Source of the DNA: Gigaspora margarita
Lineage: Eukaryota; Glomeromycota; Glomeromycetes; Diversisporales; Gigasporaceae
Length of the DNA: 64,000 bases
Assembly (NCBI GenBank): GCA_009809945.1
Contig: WTPW01000978.1
Span: 152,837-216,836 of the forward strand
Direction of reading: 5' to 3'
Below the pieces are notes generated by a model. It made no database searches. It worked only from the letters and a program-made list of their open reading frames with translations, and had not been told where the DNA came from. Position 1 is the first letter of the stretch. Every line of letters begins with the position of its first letter. Positions 33,734 through 46,706 of this stretch are shown here, piece by piece. A program made the translations under genes and the position numbers.

Positions 33734-35636
33734 GGTGCATAACTTTTATTTTTGATACATCTGCACCTACTTTTTGATATACCTAAATGTACCTTACTTT
33801 TTTGATATATGAGGAGATATGATGATTTTTCAAAATCACATGATAGTCACGCTTAAAATCAACCAATGGGATTATGAGTAAGATTCTGAAGCATTATAAA
33901 GAATACTTAGATTTTCTCAATCGAAACACAATTTTATATTATGCTAGCCTTAATTGTATGTTTAACAAAGATTGTAAAAAAGAAACAAAAATGTTCGTGA
34001 TTATTTAAAGTTTCTTAAAAAATTTAAGAAATCACTAAACTTTTTTAACACATATCTTGTGATACTGTTATAGGGTGAACTGTAGAGTCAATATGTTATA
34101 TGTGAAACTATATGAATTTTAGGTGATAAGGCTACTCACCAGAGGCATGACGTTGGTGATTTGGTATTATTTTATTTTAATGATTTATTAAAAGGAGTTA
34201 GAAAGGGAATTTTATTAAAGGTATTATATTATTTATTGGAATCCCATAGGATGTCCTTTTACAACAGCGAAATCGTAACTTCACTTCCTTAAGGAAACTA
34301 CAAGGCTTAAAAGAAATTATCTAAAAAAGATTGTAAGAAGATGAACTCTAAAGTAGGGGCTTACAACAATAATTACATCATAGAAAGGTTTTGCTTCATT
34401 CATTAAAATATTTAGCATCACAGCCTCTTGTAATTATATCTGATTTTCTCTTTTCTTCTTACATGTTGTTATCCTATATCCACTTCTTTAAAGATAGTAG
34501 GTAACTAGAGTGATCTTAGATAGTGAACACTTTGTGTAACCTCACTTGTTACTGTGATATATCTAAGTCAAAAAGCATTTTTTAATAAAACTTAACAAAG
34601 AAGATTTTTGGTAATTTGCAATTATGAAAGAGGCAACAATTAAAAGTATATGAAGATACTAGAACTGTTTAATTTATATAGTAAATAAAGGTTTTATTTA
34701 TTGAAAGAGTATGAAGACTCGATGTTGAACTTGGGGTCCACATCAGCTGCTTTTATACATTTTTGTTTTTCACAAATGTAATGGGCTATATCTATTACAT
34801 GTACAATAAATGCTATATCTACTACTAATAAAATATATAGTATAAATAGTATAAATGTAATATATAAAATAAATGACATATGTGTTATAAATAAAATATA
34901 GAGTATATATGCTATAAATATGACATGTTTTATAAATGCTATATATGCACTTTGGCGCGCAGTAGATCGCCTAGCCAATCAAATTGTAGATACTATACTT
35001 GATTGTTCATTGGTTCCGATCTTGGCAACCAGTGGTCATACAGAGATGATCTATAGCTCATTCAAACCATCTCATCGAGCTGAGGTGAATGATAGTTGTT
35101 TCATCAAATTCCAATTGTTGGATAAAGAGTTATGCCCGTTTTTTGTGTATTTTCATAGGTTAACAATATACTTGTTATTCAGATGTTTGAGTTTGCATTT
35201 GTTTGTTTATCCTATTTGGCTGACAAGCCTTACCCATTAGACAAACATTTAACCTCAAATTGGGTAGCATATATTTCTTTAATCATGAGTTAACTGTGCC
35301 TAATTTTGTAGATCTACCTTTTGCCTATAACAATACACCAAGCCCATTTTAATAATATTACTAGCATTAAAATGGTAATTTCCTTCTCTACAACTTTAAC
35401 TAGAATTCCAAGTATAGTTGACATAATAAAAAAATTAGATTCGATCAAAAAATTCAAAGCTTTGTTATAAATTTCTTTATAATTTTTCTGCAATCCCATT
35501 GGTCGATTGAAATGTAGTAGTTACATGCTTTTTTTAACATCATCATGTCTTAAAAAAAGTAGTAAAATTTTTTGGGGTATATTTAGATGTATCAAAAAAG
35601 TAGGTGCAGGTGTATCAAAAATGAAAGTTTTGTGCT
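33734..35636. mobile_element. 1.9-kb DNA element with about 175-bp terminal inverted repeats
   Basis: GGTGCATAACTTTTATTTTT...CTGCACCTACTTTTTGATAT at the left is matched inverted at 35460-35636; the similarity extends to AATC(A/G)ACCAATGGGATT on both sides. The interior has no transposase that I can recognise. A region at 34760-34935 is an imperfect TATAAATG-type repeat; frames at 34694-34978 and 34920-35240 look like repeat or chance translation. Superfamily unknown because the target duplication is not clear. Confidence 0.65.
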
Positions 35637-36019
35637 TAGCTAGATCATATTAATCATGGGTCTGGCCAGCAGGCAAGAAGTTTTTGATTGGCTAAAAAGT
35701 TGATTATTATTAAATATCTTTGTTTTTTTTTTTATTGAAAGTAAAAACATTTCAAAGGAACTATTTCCGCTGATCCTCAATACCGGTTTTAGACAAAAGG
35801 AAACTATTAAATAAAAACACAATCTCCAATAAAAAACATAACTCAAGCTCCTAAGTAAACATTTAACAAACAAGTAATCATCCAAGGTTTATTAGAAGCA
35901 AAATTTTAATCAAAGCCTACCAAGAGCTTTGTTTTACAAATTTTATTTTTTCGACAAAGGAAAAATAAATTTTTGGGAATACTGCCACTACCCTATTTTG
36001 CAGATTCTTTCAAGTTACA

Positions 36020-37290
36020 CAAAACATGTCAAGACAAGTAAACAAACGATCAAATCTCAGATAAATAAAACGTATAAAGACAACAACAAACATAAGTAAA
36101 CAAACAGACACATGACTAAAAAGGCAAAACTATATGGAGTAGATACACAACTACACAACCAATCAGAACTCGACTAACTAGGAATATTCTAGAACATTTA
36201 TAGATCAATTATCAACCAGATAAAATAAGATTAACATAGAAATCAAAAAATTATTCCAAAAGAAGGAACAAAAGATAGTAGGAATTTTGGAAAAATTCAA
36301 GAACAGAGTCCTTAAAAAGGACAAAGCAGTAACAAAATATTTAGAAATTCAGTATGTAGAACTAATCTGTATCATTAGAGAAATTATTGAAGAATATGAC
36401 TATATACAACACAAAATTGCACGAGGTTAGCAAACATCAATAGAGAAGATAGAATTACTGGAAATAAATAAAAACACAAACCAGCCAAACAAGGTGGTCA
36501 ACCAAGCACAAATAGCAAAAGATATGCTACTTCAACTAGAATGTGGTACTCATGACTATAGTACAAAGGAACTACAAACAACTATAAATAGAGATAAAAG
36601 TGCACATCGTCCATATAAACACAAACTTGGAGCAAGAGAATTACAAGAAGAAATTGTAAGAATAAACGGAACAACACACCTGCTAGAAAAAGAAAACCCA
36701 GTGGACATAGAAATATCAGAAAAAGAAGAAGTAAGCCCTGTTATTGCAAATGTAACCAATAAGATAAAGGTACTGCAAGACAGACTACAGAGCATGTCAA
36801 TTCAAGAAGAAAGCAAGAAAAGTCACCCAACAGAAGTTGACAGTTCAATACATGACAAAGTTAGAGAGGACATATCTGCATCAAAATGGGCTCCATGTAA
36901 CAGAATAAAACTCACAAGCACAAATCAAACACAGTCTATACAGGAAGTAACTACTATGACAAACCAAAGCTGTAACAGACAAAAACCTGTTACAATAATT
37001 ACAATATGGGACCTCAGAAGACACAAGAGTGCAAAAAATCCGAAGATGCCTCTATACATATGGCAAAGCCACAATACTAGGTTACCAAAGAATTAGAAAC
37101 AACAAGGCAGTGTGCATTGAAATTCAATGTAAAGACCAGTCAAGACTAGAGGTACTAAAGAACTCCTGGGCACTTACTATGAAGCAGAAAAACTGTGCCA
37201 GGTTACACCTAGAAAATTTAATGCAGATCTACATCAAAAAAGAAACACATATAAACAATCTTACAAAATGTTCCAAGAACTGCACTTGAA
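36020..37290 (+). pseudogene. LINE ORF1 (gag-like, coiled-coil plus RRM-like region)
   Basis: The longest intact piece is 36494-37096 (200 codons): charged and Gln/Glu/Lys-rich, with likely helical segments. A frameshift near 37030 leads into 37029-37289, where an RRM-like pattern appears (YTYGKATILGYQR, NKAVCIEIQCKD, a hydrophobic end at LHLENL). Upstream, 36240-36490, the same protein can be followed through stops. Its role would be to bind the LINE RNA. Family assignment rests on position before the endonuclease and on this pattern; moderate confidence. Confidence 0.6.
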
Positions 37291-38069
37291 TCTAGTTTAC
37301 TAAGCCAACTTAACTTCCATAAAACCAAATCAGTATTCATATATAACAACAGAAATGGAAACCCAAGGAGCTTAGTATTTATTTATTTACAGAAAGTCAA
37401 GACCTCAACAAAGCCACATCTCAAAGCATATACTATTATAATACAAGGCTACATTGGAAGCTAAAAAGGTCATTACCATGTTCACACAAAGAGAAATCTA
37501 TAGCAAGAGAGGAATACAACCCAAATAAGAAAAACTTCTCGAAATAGAACCTCTAACCAAAACAGGCCACAGCAACACATGAGAAAGAAACAATAGAAAG
37601 CAGCAGGAACAGTCCATACTGCACTAAGGAAGAGACAGATCTCTACCTAAACTAGACCTGATGAAATACAACAAGGGTGGTCTATTCAACAGATAAGGGA
37701 ATACAAAGACTCCCTACCATATGAGCAGCACTAGTCCATTAACAGAAAGAAAACTACTTGAGGAAATACTGGAAAGACTGAGCAATTTAGAAGGAAAGCA
37801 GGTAATTCCTGCCCAGCACTCCTAATGGGTACACTAGTCCAATCAAAAATTATAAGGAAAAGGAGTTCACAACACAAACAAAGCAGAACTATATAGCAAA
37901 CTGGTGAGGGACCTAGCACTTTTTCTTTCCAAATAAGTAGACAATTACTCAAAAGTTGTAGTAATAGTGCAGCTTCCAATGGAAGGAAAAATAGTAATAA
38001 TAATATTGCTCCTAGTACAGGTAACAACAACAAATTAGCAATAGTTAATGCAATTCAAAACAAGGAAAA

Positions 38070-39060
38070 TATAAACTTATAACTTAGTTGCCACAACATT
38101 AATGGCATCAAAGCAAATCCTCAAAAGTTAGATCTTTTAGCTAATTGGTTAATCAAAAAACAAGTCAATGTAATGGGCCTAGTTGAAACTAACATTATAT
38201 ACAAGAAAGGATTTTTCTTATCAAAGAAGTTAAATAATTTTACCTGTATATGGGCAGATGCAAACTCTATAAAAAGGAAAGGCTCAGGTGTAGGCCTAAT
38301 AATAGACAACAAATGGGAAAGGCATATAGGAAAAATAGACAAAACAAGTGAATACCTGTTATCAATAAGCCTTCTACTTAAACAGTTAGAAATTATTATA
38401 ATAGTTGTCTATATACCCTAATCAGTATTGTTACGGGACAGCTTTGGACAATGATTTGGACAATTTTGGACAATTTTGAACAATTAAATAAAGTAAAATT
38501 ACTTAAAATTTTATTAAGATAACCTATTTTAATTTTAACTAGAATGTGTTTAGCACCTAAAAAAATATATAGTTATATATTTTTTAGATAGATTTATTAA
38601 ATATTAAAGCCTGGACAAGCTTTGGACAATCTTGGACATTTGGACAATCTTGGACGTGAACAAGCCAAAAAAGGCTATGGACAGCCAAAACGTACAATAC
38701 TGCCCCTAATGACAAAAACCAAAGTAGACTAATTATGTGGAAGATCACTAAAAAATATATACAAAGATTATCTAATGCACAAATAATCATCATGGGGGAT
38801 CTAAATGCAGTAGTCAATCAGGATCTAGACAGAACTACAAGCAGCAACCAAACAAAGGAAAAAAAGATCCCGCTGCACAATTGGCTATTAAGGCAAGATT
38901 TTGTAGATATGTACAGTTATTGTATCCAAGCCACATTAAGTTCACATGGTCAAACGGAACTAGCTCATCAAGAATAAACCAAATCTGAATAATAGAAGAT
39001 TTACTTAAAAGAGTATGGAATGCAAAAATTCAGAGCTCAGAAGTGATCACAAACAGTGAT
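38070..39060 (+). pseudogene. LINE endonuclease domain, split by a MITE
   Basis: The first part (38070-38422) has the opening of an APE-type nuclease (HNINGIKANPQKLDLLANWL, then MGLVETN with the catalytic Glu). The second part (38703-39060) has GDLNAVVNQD and the closing SDHAII motif. The two parts join directly if the 280-bp element between them is removed. Its job would be to nick target DNA for target-primed reverse transcription. Nonsense codons are present. Confidence 0.8.
38423..38702. mobile_element. hAT-type MITE inside the LINE endonuclease
   Basis: 280 bp; ends CAGTATTGTTACGGGACAGC and the inverse of CAGTATTGTACGTTTTGGCT. Flanks ACCCTAAT (38415-38422) and CCCCTAAT (38703-38710), an 8-bp duplication with one change. 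TTTGGACAATnTTGGACA words repeat near both ends. Confidence 0.82.
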
Positions 39061-39685
39061 CATGCAATTATTTCTGCTCTAATCAACTTGGACCACTTAA
39101 TGTTCAACAACAACATAGCAAAAACAAGAGCAAAGGGTATTAAAAGAACAGTCTATTTATATGAAGAAGCGAGTTCAGAAGACTAGGACAACTATAGGAA
39201 CTACCTAGAGCAGAAGCTAAAAATGAGCGACCGAATCATAAATCTTTTACAAAATTAACACCATGAGGAACAAACAGAAGCAAATAATGTAGACCAGATC
39301 TGGGACATAATAGTCAATAGCATAACAGAGGCAGCAAATATCTACCTATCCAAAAAGAGACTACAATACTCAATAAACAATAGAAGAAGACAGAAGAAGG
39401 AAAAAAGTCTAAAACATACAAAGCTATAGTCCAACTTAGTAAATGAATAAGAAAAGGAAAAAAGAATCAAACCCAAAAAAGTGATGCAGTTCTTAGAGAG
39501 GAAATGACCCAAAGCATAAGAGAAATCAACAAAAAACTGAATATTGAAATTGCAAGCATAGGAGAACATTGGTCAAGTAAGCTCATTCAAGACCTAAAAG
39601 AATAGTAAATGATACTAAACCAAAAAGACAAAGCAGACAAAAACCATGCCAAGTTAAAAGAAATACAAGAAAGAATTAATGATAG

Positions 39686-40960
39686 ATGCGAATGATAAAT
39701 GGGAAACAGGGCAAAATGTTAGCAAGTCTTTTGGATGAACCATTCAATAAAATTAAAATCGACAGACTTGTAAAGGAAAACAGCTTTCAGAGATTCTTGC
39801 TACTAGAGAGAGATGAAATCCTAGCACATACTAAAGAGCATTTCAGTTCACAGTTCAAGGAGAAAGGTCTAAACCTTGAAGAAATACTAGGCAAATGGAA
39901 AAACATTTACAAGCCCAAAGAGTATATCCAGAAAAGCATGTACTATTTAGTTAATGAAGATATAACAGAAGAAGAGTGGGAACAGGTAGTGTTAACTGCA
40001 AGTAACATGTCAGCCCCTGGGGCATCTGGAATATCTTATACACTTAACAAAATGGCAGGCCCTTTTTCGCAACAGATATTTAAAGAATTCGCAAACATGT
40101 ACCTTATACGTGGCCAAGTTCCAAGAAAATAGAAATTGGCAACCATTTACCCTATACCAAAAATGGATAGCTAGGAGTTTAATCTAAGCAATGTTCATCC
40201 AATAGCCCTGCTTGAAACATTTAGAAAGTTAGTTACTAAAATCATTACAAAAAGGCTAGCCAAAATTATAGTAGAAAATAATATCCTAAAAGGGCCAATT
40301 TTGTGGGGTTGCCAGGAAGTTCAACAGAAGACCCAATACATATAATAAATGATCTAATCGAGGATGCAAAAGAAAATAATAGAAGCTCTGGGTCTTATTT
40401 CAAGACATAAAAAAAGCATTTGACTTAGTCTCTCTACAAATGCTTGAAATGGCCCTCATCCGTCTAAAAGTTCCAAAAGAAACTACTAACTTTCTGCTTT
40501 AACTCTTTGACAAAAGACAAGCCAAGGTTATAACAGAAGTAGGAGAAATAGAAACCTTCGAAGTTGGAAGAGAAATCGACTAGGATGAAACAATATCTCC
40601 CCTACTCTAAAGAATCTTCTATGACCCTCTACTAGACTATATCCAAAACTACACACAACTCGGCTATACAATAAGTGTCAAAATCCCTACAGATATCATT
40701 AGAGAAAGCTACAGGGAAAAAAATGAAGGCAAGCAATACTAACATTTGCAGATTATGCAGATAGTCAAGAGCAATTAGAAGAAATCATCAATATTGCAGA
40801 TGCTTTCTACAAAATTAATAATATTCAAGTAAACAGTAAAAAATCCAAGCTTCTTGTATTTAATAGGTCAACAAAATCAAAATTGAGACAAATAGAAGTA
40901 AGTGGTTCCATGGTCCAAGAGGAAAAGCCTTCAGCAATAACATGCTTCCTAGGGTCAGCT
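39686..40960 (+). pseudogene. LINE reverse transcriptase, catalytic box destroyed
   Basis: Recognisable RT blocks: SAPGASGISY (about 40010-40040), RPIALLET-like (about 40190-40215), DIKKAFDLVSLQMLE (40406-40450), and the expected catalytic box, here reading FADYADSQEQL (about 40744-40776). Several codons including the second Asp are deleted. In-frame TAG codons occur where this family has Trp or Gln (about 40131, 40169, 40581). The longest clean piece is 39686-40132. Confidence 0.82.
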
Positions 40961-42269
40961 CAATAGTAAACTAAAAAAGAAGCATGCTTTTGCCAAAGCC
41001 AAAGCAATAATCGCTTCAACGACTACTTCTCTGAGGTTCAAAAAACTAACAATGAGCCAGATTATATATATTAACAATGCTTGCATAGTTCCCAAATTAG
41101 TATACATGCTACAAATAGCAGGACTAGCAAAAAGAAAGCTGGAGGAACTACAATAACCAATATTAAAGCTAGCCAAAACCAAAGCAGAACTAGTATCTAC
41201 AATAGCTAATAGCATTCTTTATTATTCCAATATTTGTAACTTCAAAAACCTTGCAAGCAAAATTATAATCAAACAGATCTCAAGCCTACACGCAAGATTA
41301 AACTCTGCAGACCAGAAGCAGAAATGTCAGAAATACGATTTCTACAAGGCCTCTCAATAGAAAGACTCGTAGATATTATATAGGACCCAAAATACAGCAA
41401 ATTACTACAAGGCCTCTGGAAAAACACAATTTAATTGCCAAATGATAGGAAAAGCACTAGAGCACCAAATAAACTTCAAACCAAAAAGTGTTAAATAGAA
41501 AATAAAAGGAGAAGCCCAACAATCTTGGACTTATTTAGCCCCAAACTCAATTTCAAGGCAGCAAAAACCCTAGAAAAATTTAATATATTCTACGCTAATC
41601 AGCTTATTCTTCAAGATAATAAAACCCTAGCAACTTGAAGCCAACTCAAACTTATTAAAGGTGCAACAAGAAAAGGAAGGAAACCAACCTGGTTTGAACA
41701 CCTAGAGTCAATAGTACTTCAAGACTCAGTTACAAGAAAAATAAAAGATAATTTCTATACCAGTACAGACCTAAGGGGCCTGGCTATCCCAACCTGCATC
41801 ATCTCGCAGCTGATAAAAGAATTAAAGACTGGGTAATAACAAAGAAAATAGATAATGAACCTATCTTAGGACACATCATTAAAAAGAACTCTAACTCAGT
41901 ACTTATTAAGCATTGGAAAGAACTAGATCATCTGGTTCCGAGCCAAAGCAAATTTGAAAAGTGCAAAAAATGCTCCCTATCAACAGACCCAACTCAAGAC
42001 TTATGCACTTTAAGGATAAGCAAAGGGAAAATACTGGGTGTCCTCCCCAAGGCTGCACTGGAATTAGCATTGAAAACGATCAAGATCAAAATAAATTTGT
42101 GGCAGGGAGTAAAGAACAATCAACAAAGCAATCCTGAAAGTCCATTCCTTGGTCTAAAAGATATATAATGCCTTGAAATTGAATTGATTCAAAGGCAACA
42201 ATTCAACAACAAACTAAGTCTCTAGCTGATAGAGGAACTAAGCTGCAATATAGACAGAAATAAAAAACT

Positions 42270-42720
42270 ATCTACTTTTATACAGATGGTTCCCTTTTCG
42301 AGGCAGCACTAAACAAAGTAGAGAATCCAGTAATAGGTACAGCATGGGTCCAAGTTGACAAAGATGAGAATCTAGTCATTGAACAAGGCATGTATAGAAT
42401 TAGAAACTGGCTATCGTCAACCAGGTCAGAACTGCTAGCAATCCTGATAGTTCATTATACAGTCCCAGAAAAATTGACAGTAAAAATTTTTACAGATAGT
42501 GAATCAGCAATAGCAGGAATCCAAGAAGGATAGACTAAACAAATGAACAAGTGGTGGAACAAACAAAAAAATAGTTCAATTATATCTAGAATTATAGAAT
42601 TAATGAGTATTAAAGATTTAGAGGTAGAGTTAAATAAGATAGAAGATCATAGTGGAAACAAATAGAACAACTTGGTAGATAGTATTGCAAAAAAGGGTGC
42701 CCTGGACAATAATATACCTA
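42270..42720 (+). pseudogene. LINE RNase H domain
   Basis: Type-I RNase H with all four acidic residues visible: YTDGS (about 42279), STRSELLAI (about 42418), FTDSESAI (about 42490) and NLVDSIAKKGA (about 42670). TAG stops interrupt it near 42532 and 42664. It would remove the RNA strand during cDNA synthesis. Confidence 0.8.
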
Positions 42721-43039
42721 TACTTAACTTTCAAGAGGTTCTGAGCCTTAGAGTATTGATCCTTTAGAAGAACTACCTATTGGACAGCCCTATAAGAAAA
42801 ATGCTTTAGACTATCAAAGAATTCACAACAGAAATAGAATGGCTCTATACCAGCCAAATCCAAGATCTAGAAAACAATCTAATAAATACCAAGTTCCTTT
42901 GGCCAAATTTGTGGATTCGCCTCAAGTCACTATTAGGAGTAAGGTGCACCACACTTGCCAAAAGTAAGAAGATAAATACTATAATAAATACATTTACAAC
43001 AAACTTCCCATTCTGGCTATTTTGAACAAGAGAAAACTA

Positions 43040-43624
43040 GAACTATATGAAAGAGCTTGGTGCATAATCTGTGACAACCAAATAGCAGAAACACAAGACT
43101 ATCTCGCTACCTGCAGGGGCTATGAAGCCAAGTAGCAAGAAATTGAATCACAAATCTCTCAAATACTCTGGAATTCTTTGGAGCAGAACTTGCAAAGAAA
43201 AATTTTACTAGAAAGACTAACTAGCTGGCTTTACGATAAAACACAAGATCAAAAAGAAGCAATTAGAGAAGAAATCATCAAAAACCTGACAAGAAAGAAG
43301 ACAGAACAAACTCTTTACGAAGCTTGTAGAAAAAACAATACTGTGCAGCAAGTACTTACCCTATGGTTAAACTTATCTTGGAACCTATTCTATGAAAACA
43401 TATGGAAGCCAAGATGCGAAACAGTTATTGCTTGGGAAAAAAGTATAGGTATAGGAAAAAAAGCTAAACAGGGATCCAAGTCAAGGCCCATAGCAGTAAG
43501 AAGCAAAGAAATGCTCAAGAAAAGAAATGAGGCTCTGGAGCTTAAAAGGCTAAAAGGTAAAGAAGCACCCCCAAGTGATATATTTAGCCAAAAGGAAAAG
43601 AGGAAAGAAATGGACCAACTATGA
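43040..43624 (+). pseudogene. LINE C-terminal Cys/His motif and basic tail
   Basis: A CIICDN...DYLATC segment (about 43063-43115) is the CxxC...(H)...C motif of these LINEs with His replaced by Tyr. It is followed by an intact 148-codon frame (43178-43624) of charged helices, ending at TGA. This matches, in order, the C-terminus of the second LINE at 54.6-55.2 kb. Confidence 0.65.
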
Positions 43625-43860
43625 TTAGAGTGTTTAGAGAAATTTATTACCAAAGGGGTGAGACCCTTTTGGTTAAAAAAATAGGCTGTCTGACATAGCC
43701 CCTAGTCAAACATACATAAGACTAGTGCAGCAGATCGCACTTGATTTTCCATTGAGAAAATAGAGTAATATTGGACTAGAGAAAATAGCATTATATGTAC
43801 ATATAATTTTTAAATTTTAATAAAGTTCGGCAAGACTGCCTAAGATTAAAAAGAAAAATT

Positions 43861-44479
43861 TTCTTAATCAGTTAACCAAACTGAAACATTTGGTGTCAAC
43901 TGATTCAACCAATTAAGATTACTTCATGTTTACTTTCAGGAATTTTTAAACTTTTACTCAAATTTTTGTTTCGACCTTGCTTGTCTACTATGTTCATTTA
44001 TTTTCTTTCAAAAATTTTTAGAACTTTGCTCTTTTATGATGTCATTTATATTTCTCAACTAATTAAGCATTTACTCAACCCATTAACTAAAACTTATTTG
44101 GTTTGGGTTAGTTAACCGATTATAGTCCAACTGGTACAAATTACTAATTTATATTAAAGTTTGTTTGTGTGTCACCTTCTCTAAATCAAGTAAGAATACT
44201 GTATCATAATTTTTTCACAAAAACAAAGTTTGCCAATTAAGGATAACTATAAATTTATTTCAATAAATAAGAATTAGAGTTTGGCCCTGCCACATTGCTT
44301 GAACTAGATAAAAATGAGTATGCAATCAATTTATATTTATACTAGTTTAATAGGTAGTGCAAAGTGCTACCCATCTTATTTTTGATTTTTTTTTAAAATT
44401 ATATTGTTAAAACTTTTTTACAGAGCATATTTATTGCAGCATACAAATATATAGTTAAATTTAAATAAGTTAAATTGAA
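43861..44479. other. Unassigned AT-rich stretch
   Basis: No gene. The words CAACTGATTCAACC/CAACCAATTAAG and TTAACTAACCC recur weakly. Nothing assignable. Confidence 0.35.
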
Positions 44480-46095
44480 ATTACACTAACACGATTTTAT
44501 CATTATTTACAAAAAAAGAAAAAAAAACAAAAAAATTTGTCTAATTGACCCAAATTTTCATATTTCATGTTATACGAAATGAAAAATCAACTTTGTGTTG
44601 CCTAATCTTAGATATAACATTATTCTATTATAAAAAAAAAAGAAAAATATCTGACTGGCTGACCAAATGTTTCAGATTCCATGTGTTACAAAATGAAAAA
44701 TCAATTTGCAGGGCTAATCTTAGATGTAAAACATTATTTTATTAATTTACAATAAATTTAAAAATCAAAAAAAAAGAAAAAAAAAAGAAAAAAAATTTGA
44801 CTAGCTGACTCAAGTTTCAAGTATTTATATAAAGCAAAACAAAAAATCAACTTGCACGTTCTAATCTTAGATGTAAACATTATTCTATTAATACTGTAAA
44901 TTAAACAAATAAATAAAATAAAAAATATCTGACTGACTGACCCAAGTTTTCAGATTTTATATAATGTATAACGAAACATCAACTTTGTGTGGCCTTATTT
45001 TAGATGCAAATATTATTTTATTAATTTACAGTAACTTAAAAAAAAATCTGACTGATCTAAGGTTTTAGATTTAATGTAATACAAAATGAAAATCAACTTC
45101 ATATGGCATAATCTTAGATGTAAGCATTATTCTATTAAATTACTATAAATTAAAAAAAAAAAAAACACATAAAAAATCTGACTAACCAACCCAAATTTTC
45201 AGATCCTATATAATGCAAAATAAAAAATCAATTTGCATAGTCTAATCTTAAATTAGGCATGAACATTATTCTATTAATTTATTGCAAAACAAATCAACTT
45301 TGTGTGGTCTAATCTTTGATATGAACAATATTATATTAATTTACAGTAAATTTAAACAAAAAAAAAAAGAAAAAGGATATTTTACTGGCTAACCCAAGTT
45401 TCAGATTCCATGTAATACAAAATAAAAAATCAACTTTATGTGGTCTAATCTTAGATGTATCTATTATTCTATTAATTTTAATCTTAAACATGAACATTAT
45501 TCTATTAATTTATAGTAAATAAAAAAATTTTACTAATCAACCCAAGTTTTCAAATTCCATGTAATGTAAAATAAAAAATCAACTTTTATGTGATCTAATC
45601 TTAGACATAAACATAATTTTATTATTTATAGTAAAATAAAAATCTGACTAATCCAAGTTTTTAGATTTTATATAGTGCTAAACAAAAAATTAACTTTGCA
45701 TGGCCTAATCTTAGACATGGTTATTATTATATTAATTTAGTACAAAATGAAAAATCAACTTTTAATTTACAGTAAATTAAAAACTAAAACACAGAATAAT
45801 TAACATGCAATTAGAAGCAATAAAAAAGTTAGTTAATATTTAAAAATATAAAATAAATTAAAAAAAATTCTGACTGACTGACCCAAGTTTTCAGATTCTA
45901 TGTAACATAAAGCAAAAAATCAAGTTTGCATGGCCTAATCTTAGATGTGAATATTATTCTATTAATATATAGTAAATTAAAAATAAATAAATAAATCTAA
46001 CTAATCTAAGTTTTTAGATTCCATATTATGCAGAATAAAAAATCAACTTTGTATATTCTAATAATATATGCATATTATTTTATTAATGTACTATA
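44480..46095. repeat. Satellite array, 11-13 monomers of about 112-148 bp
   Basis: Each monomer carries CTGACTGACCCAAGTTTTCA, then GATTCCATGTAATACAAAAT, AAAATCAACTTTGCATGGCC, TAATCTTAGATGTAAACATT and TCTATTAATTTACAGTAAAT, then an A-rich stretch of variable length. Starts are near 44547, 44659, 44804, 44936, 45053, 45185, 45390, 45538, 45650, 45880 and 46003; some intervals contain an extra partial unit. Monomers are well diverged. Confidence 0.85.
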
Positions 46096-46189
46096 TAAGT
46101 ATTAAATAATGCTTTCCTGTGTGTTAACTAATTGATCTGCATGTTATTTTGAGTACATGCATGTGTGTTATTTTGAAATAAGGGTATTC

Positions 46190-46706
46190 TATAAATAACA
46201 TTATGTACCTCTACATAGTAGCGCTTGACCCCCCCCACTATATAAAAAAAATTTTAAAAATCCGTATGTTTATATATAAAATCTTACAAAACTTGAATAT
46301 ATTATGACCCAGTGCTCCAATCTGGATGATTTTGGTAACATTCGATTTGTCTCTATGAGATGAATCCAATGGTACCAAAGCATTTCATTTGGATCACTGG
46401 ATCATATTTTATTAATGAAATACTATTGATTTTATAGTAATTTTATAAAAAAAACATAATAACCAATAGTATTTTGTTAATAAAACGTGATTCAGTGATC
46501 CAAATTAAATGATTTTGGTACCATTCGATTCCTCTACTCGAGACGATTCGAATGGTACCAAAATCGTCCAATTTTGACTACTGGATCAAGTTTTAGACAA
46601 ATTTTTATAAAAAAATTACGTTATATTGGAGGGACCCCTCTACATATTGGAAAATTGTTATATTTTGGGGAACCCCCCTCAAGCATAACGTAATTTATAG
46701 ATGCCC
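46190..46706. mobile_element. TIR element with nested foldback
   Basis: Left end GGGTATTCTATAAATAACAT is matched inverted by the right end (inverse of GGGGCATCTATAAATTACGT); runs of C at 46208-46217 and 46674-46678 lie inside the ends. The inside (46310-46600) is a two-level foldback with four GATTTTGGTACCATTCGAT-like copies, each next to an ACTGGATCA/GTGATCCAAAT-like core. This resembles the cores of the foldbacks at 1873, 8519 and 11178. Confidence 0.65.

Larger units (their letters stand above)
35990..43860 (+). mobile_element. Decayed LINE (non-LTR retrotransposon) with RNase H, plus strand
   Basis: Order: ORF1 (about 36020-37290), apurinic-type endonuclease (38070-39060, interrupted by a MITE), reverse transcriptase (39690-40960), RNase H (42270-42720), Cys/His tail (about 43060-43130) and basic C-terminus ending 43624. 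The 3' end near 43860 has AATAAAGTT and an A-rich run. This order is that of fungal Tad/I-group LINEs. Every domain has stops or frameshifts, so it is dead. The 5' border is uncertain. Confidence 0.85.

Noticed and set aside
34694-34978. Membrane protein of hydrophobic repeats
   Set aside because: Translation of an imperfect TATAAATG-type repeat; no start context or homologous pattern.
44480-46095. CRISPR-like array
   Set aside because: Repeats are 110-150 bp, diverged and contiguous, without unique spacers; the organism is eukaryotic. It is a satellite.
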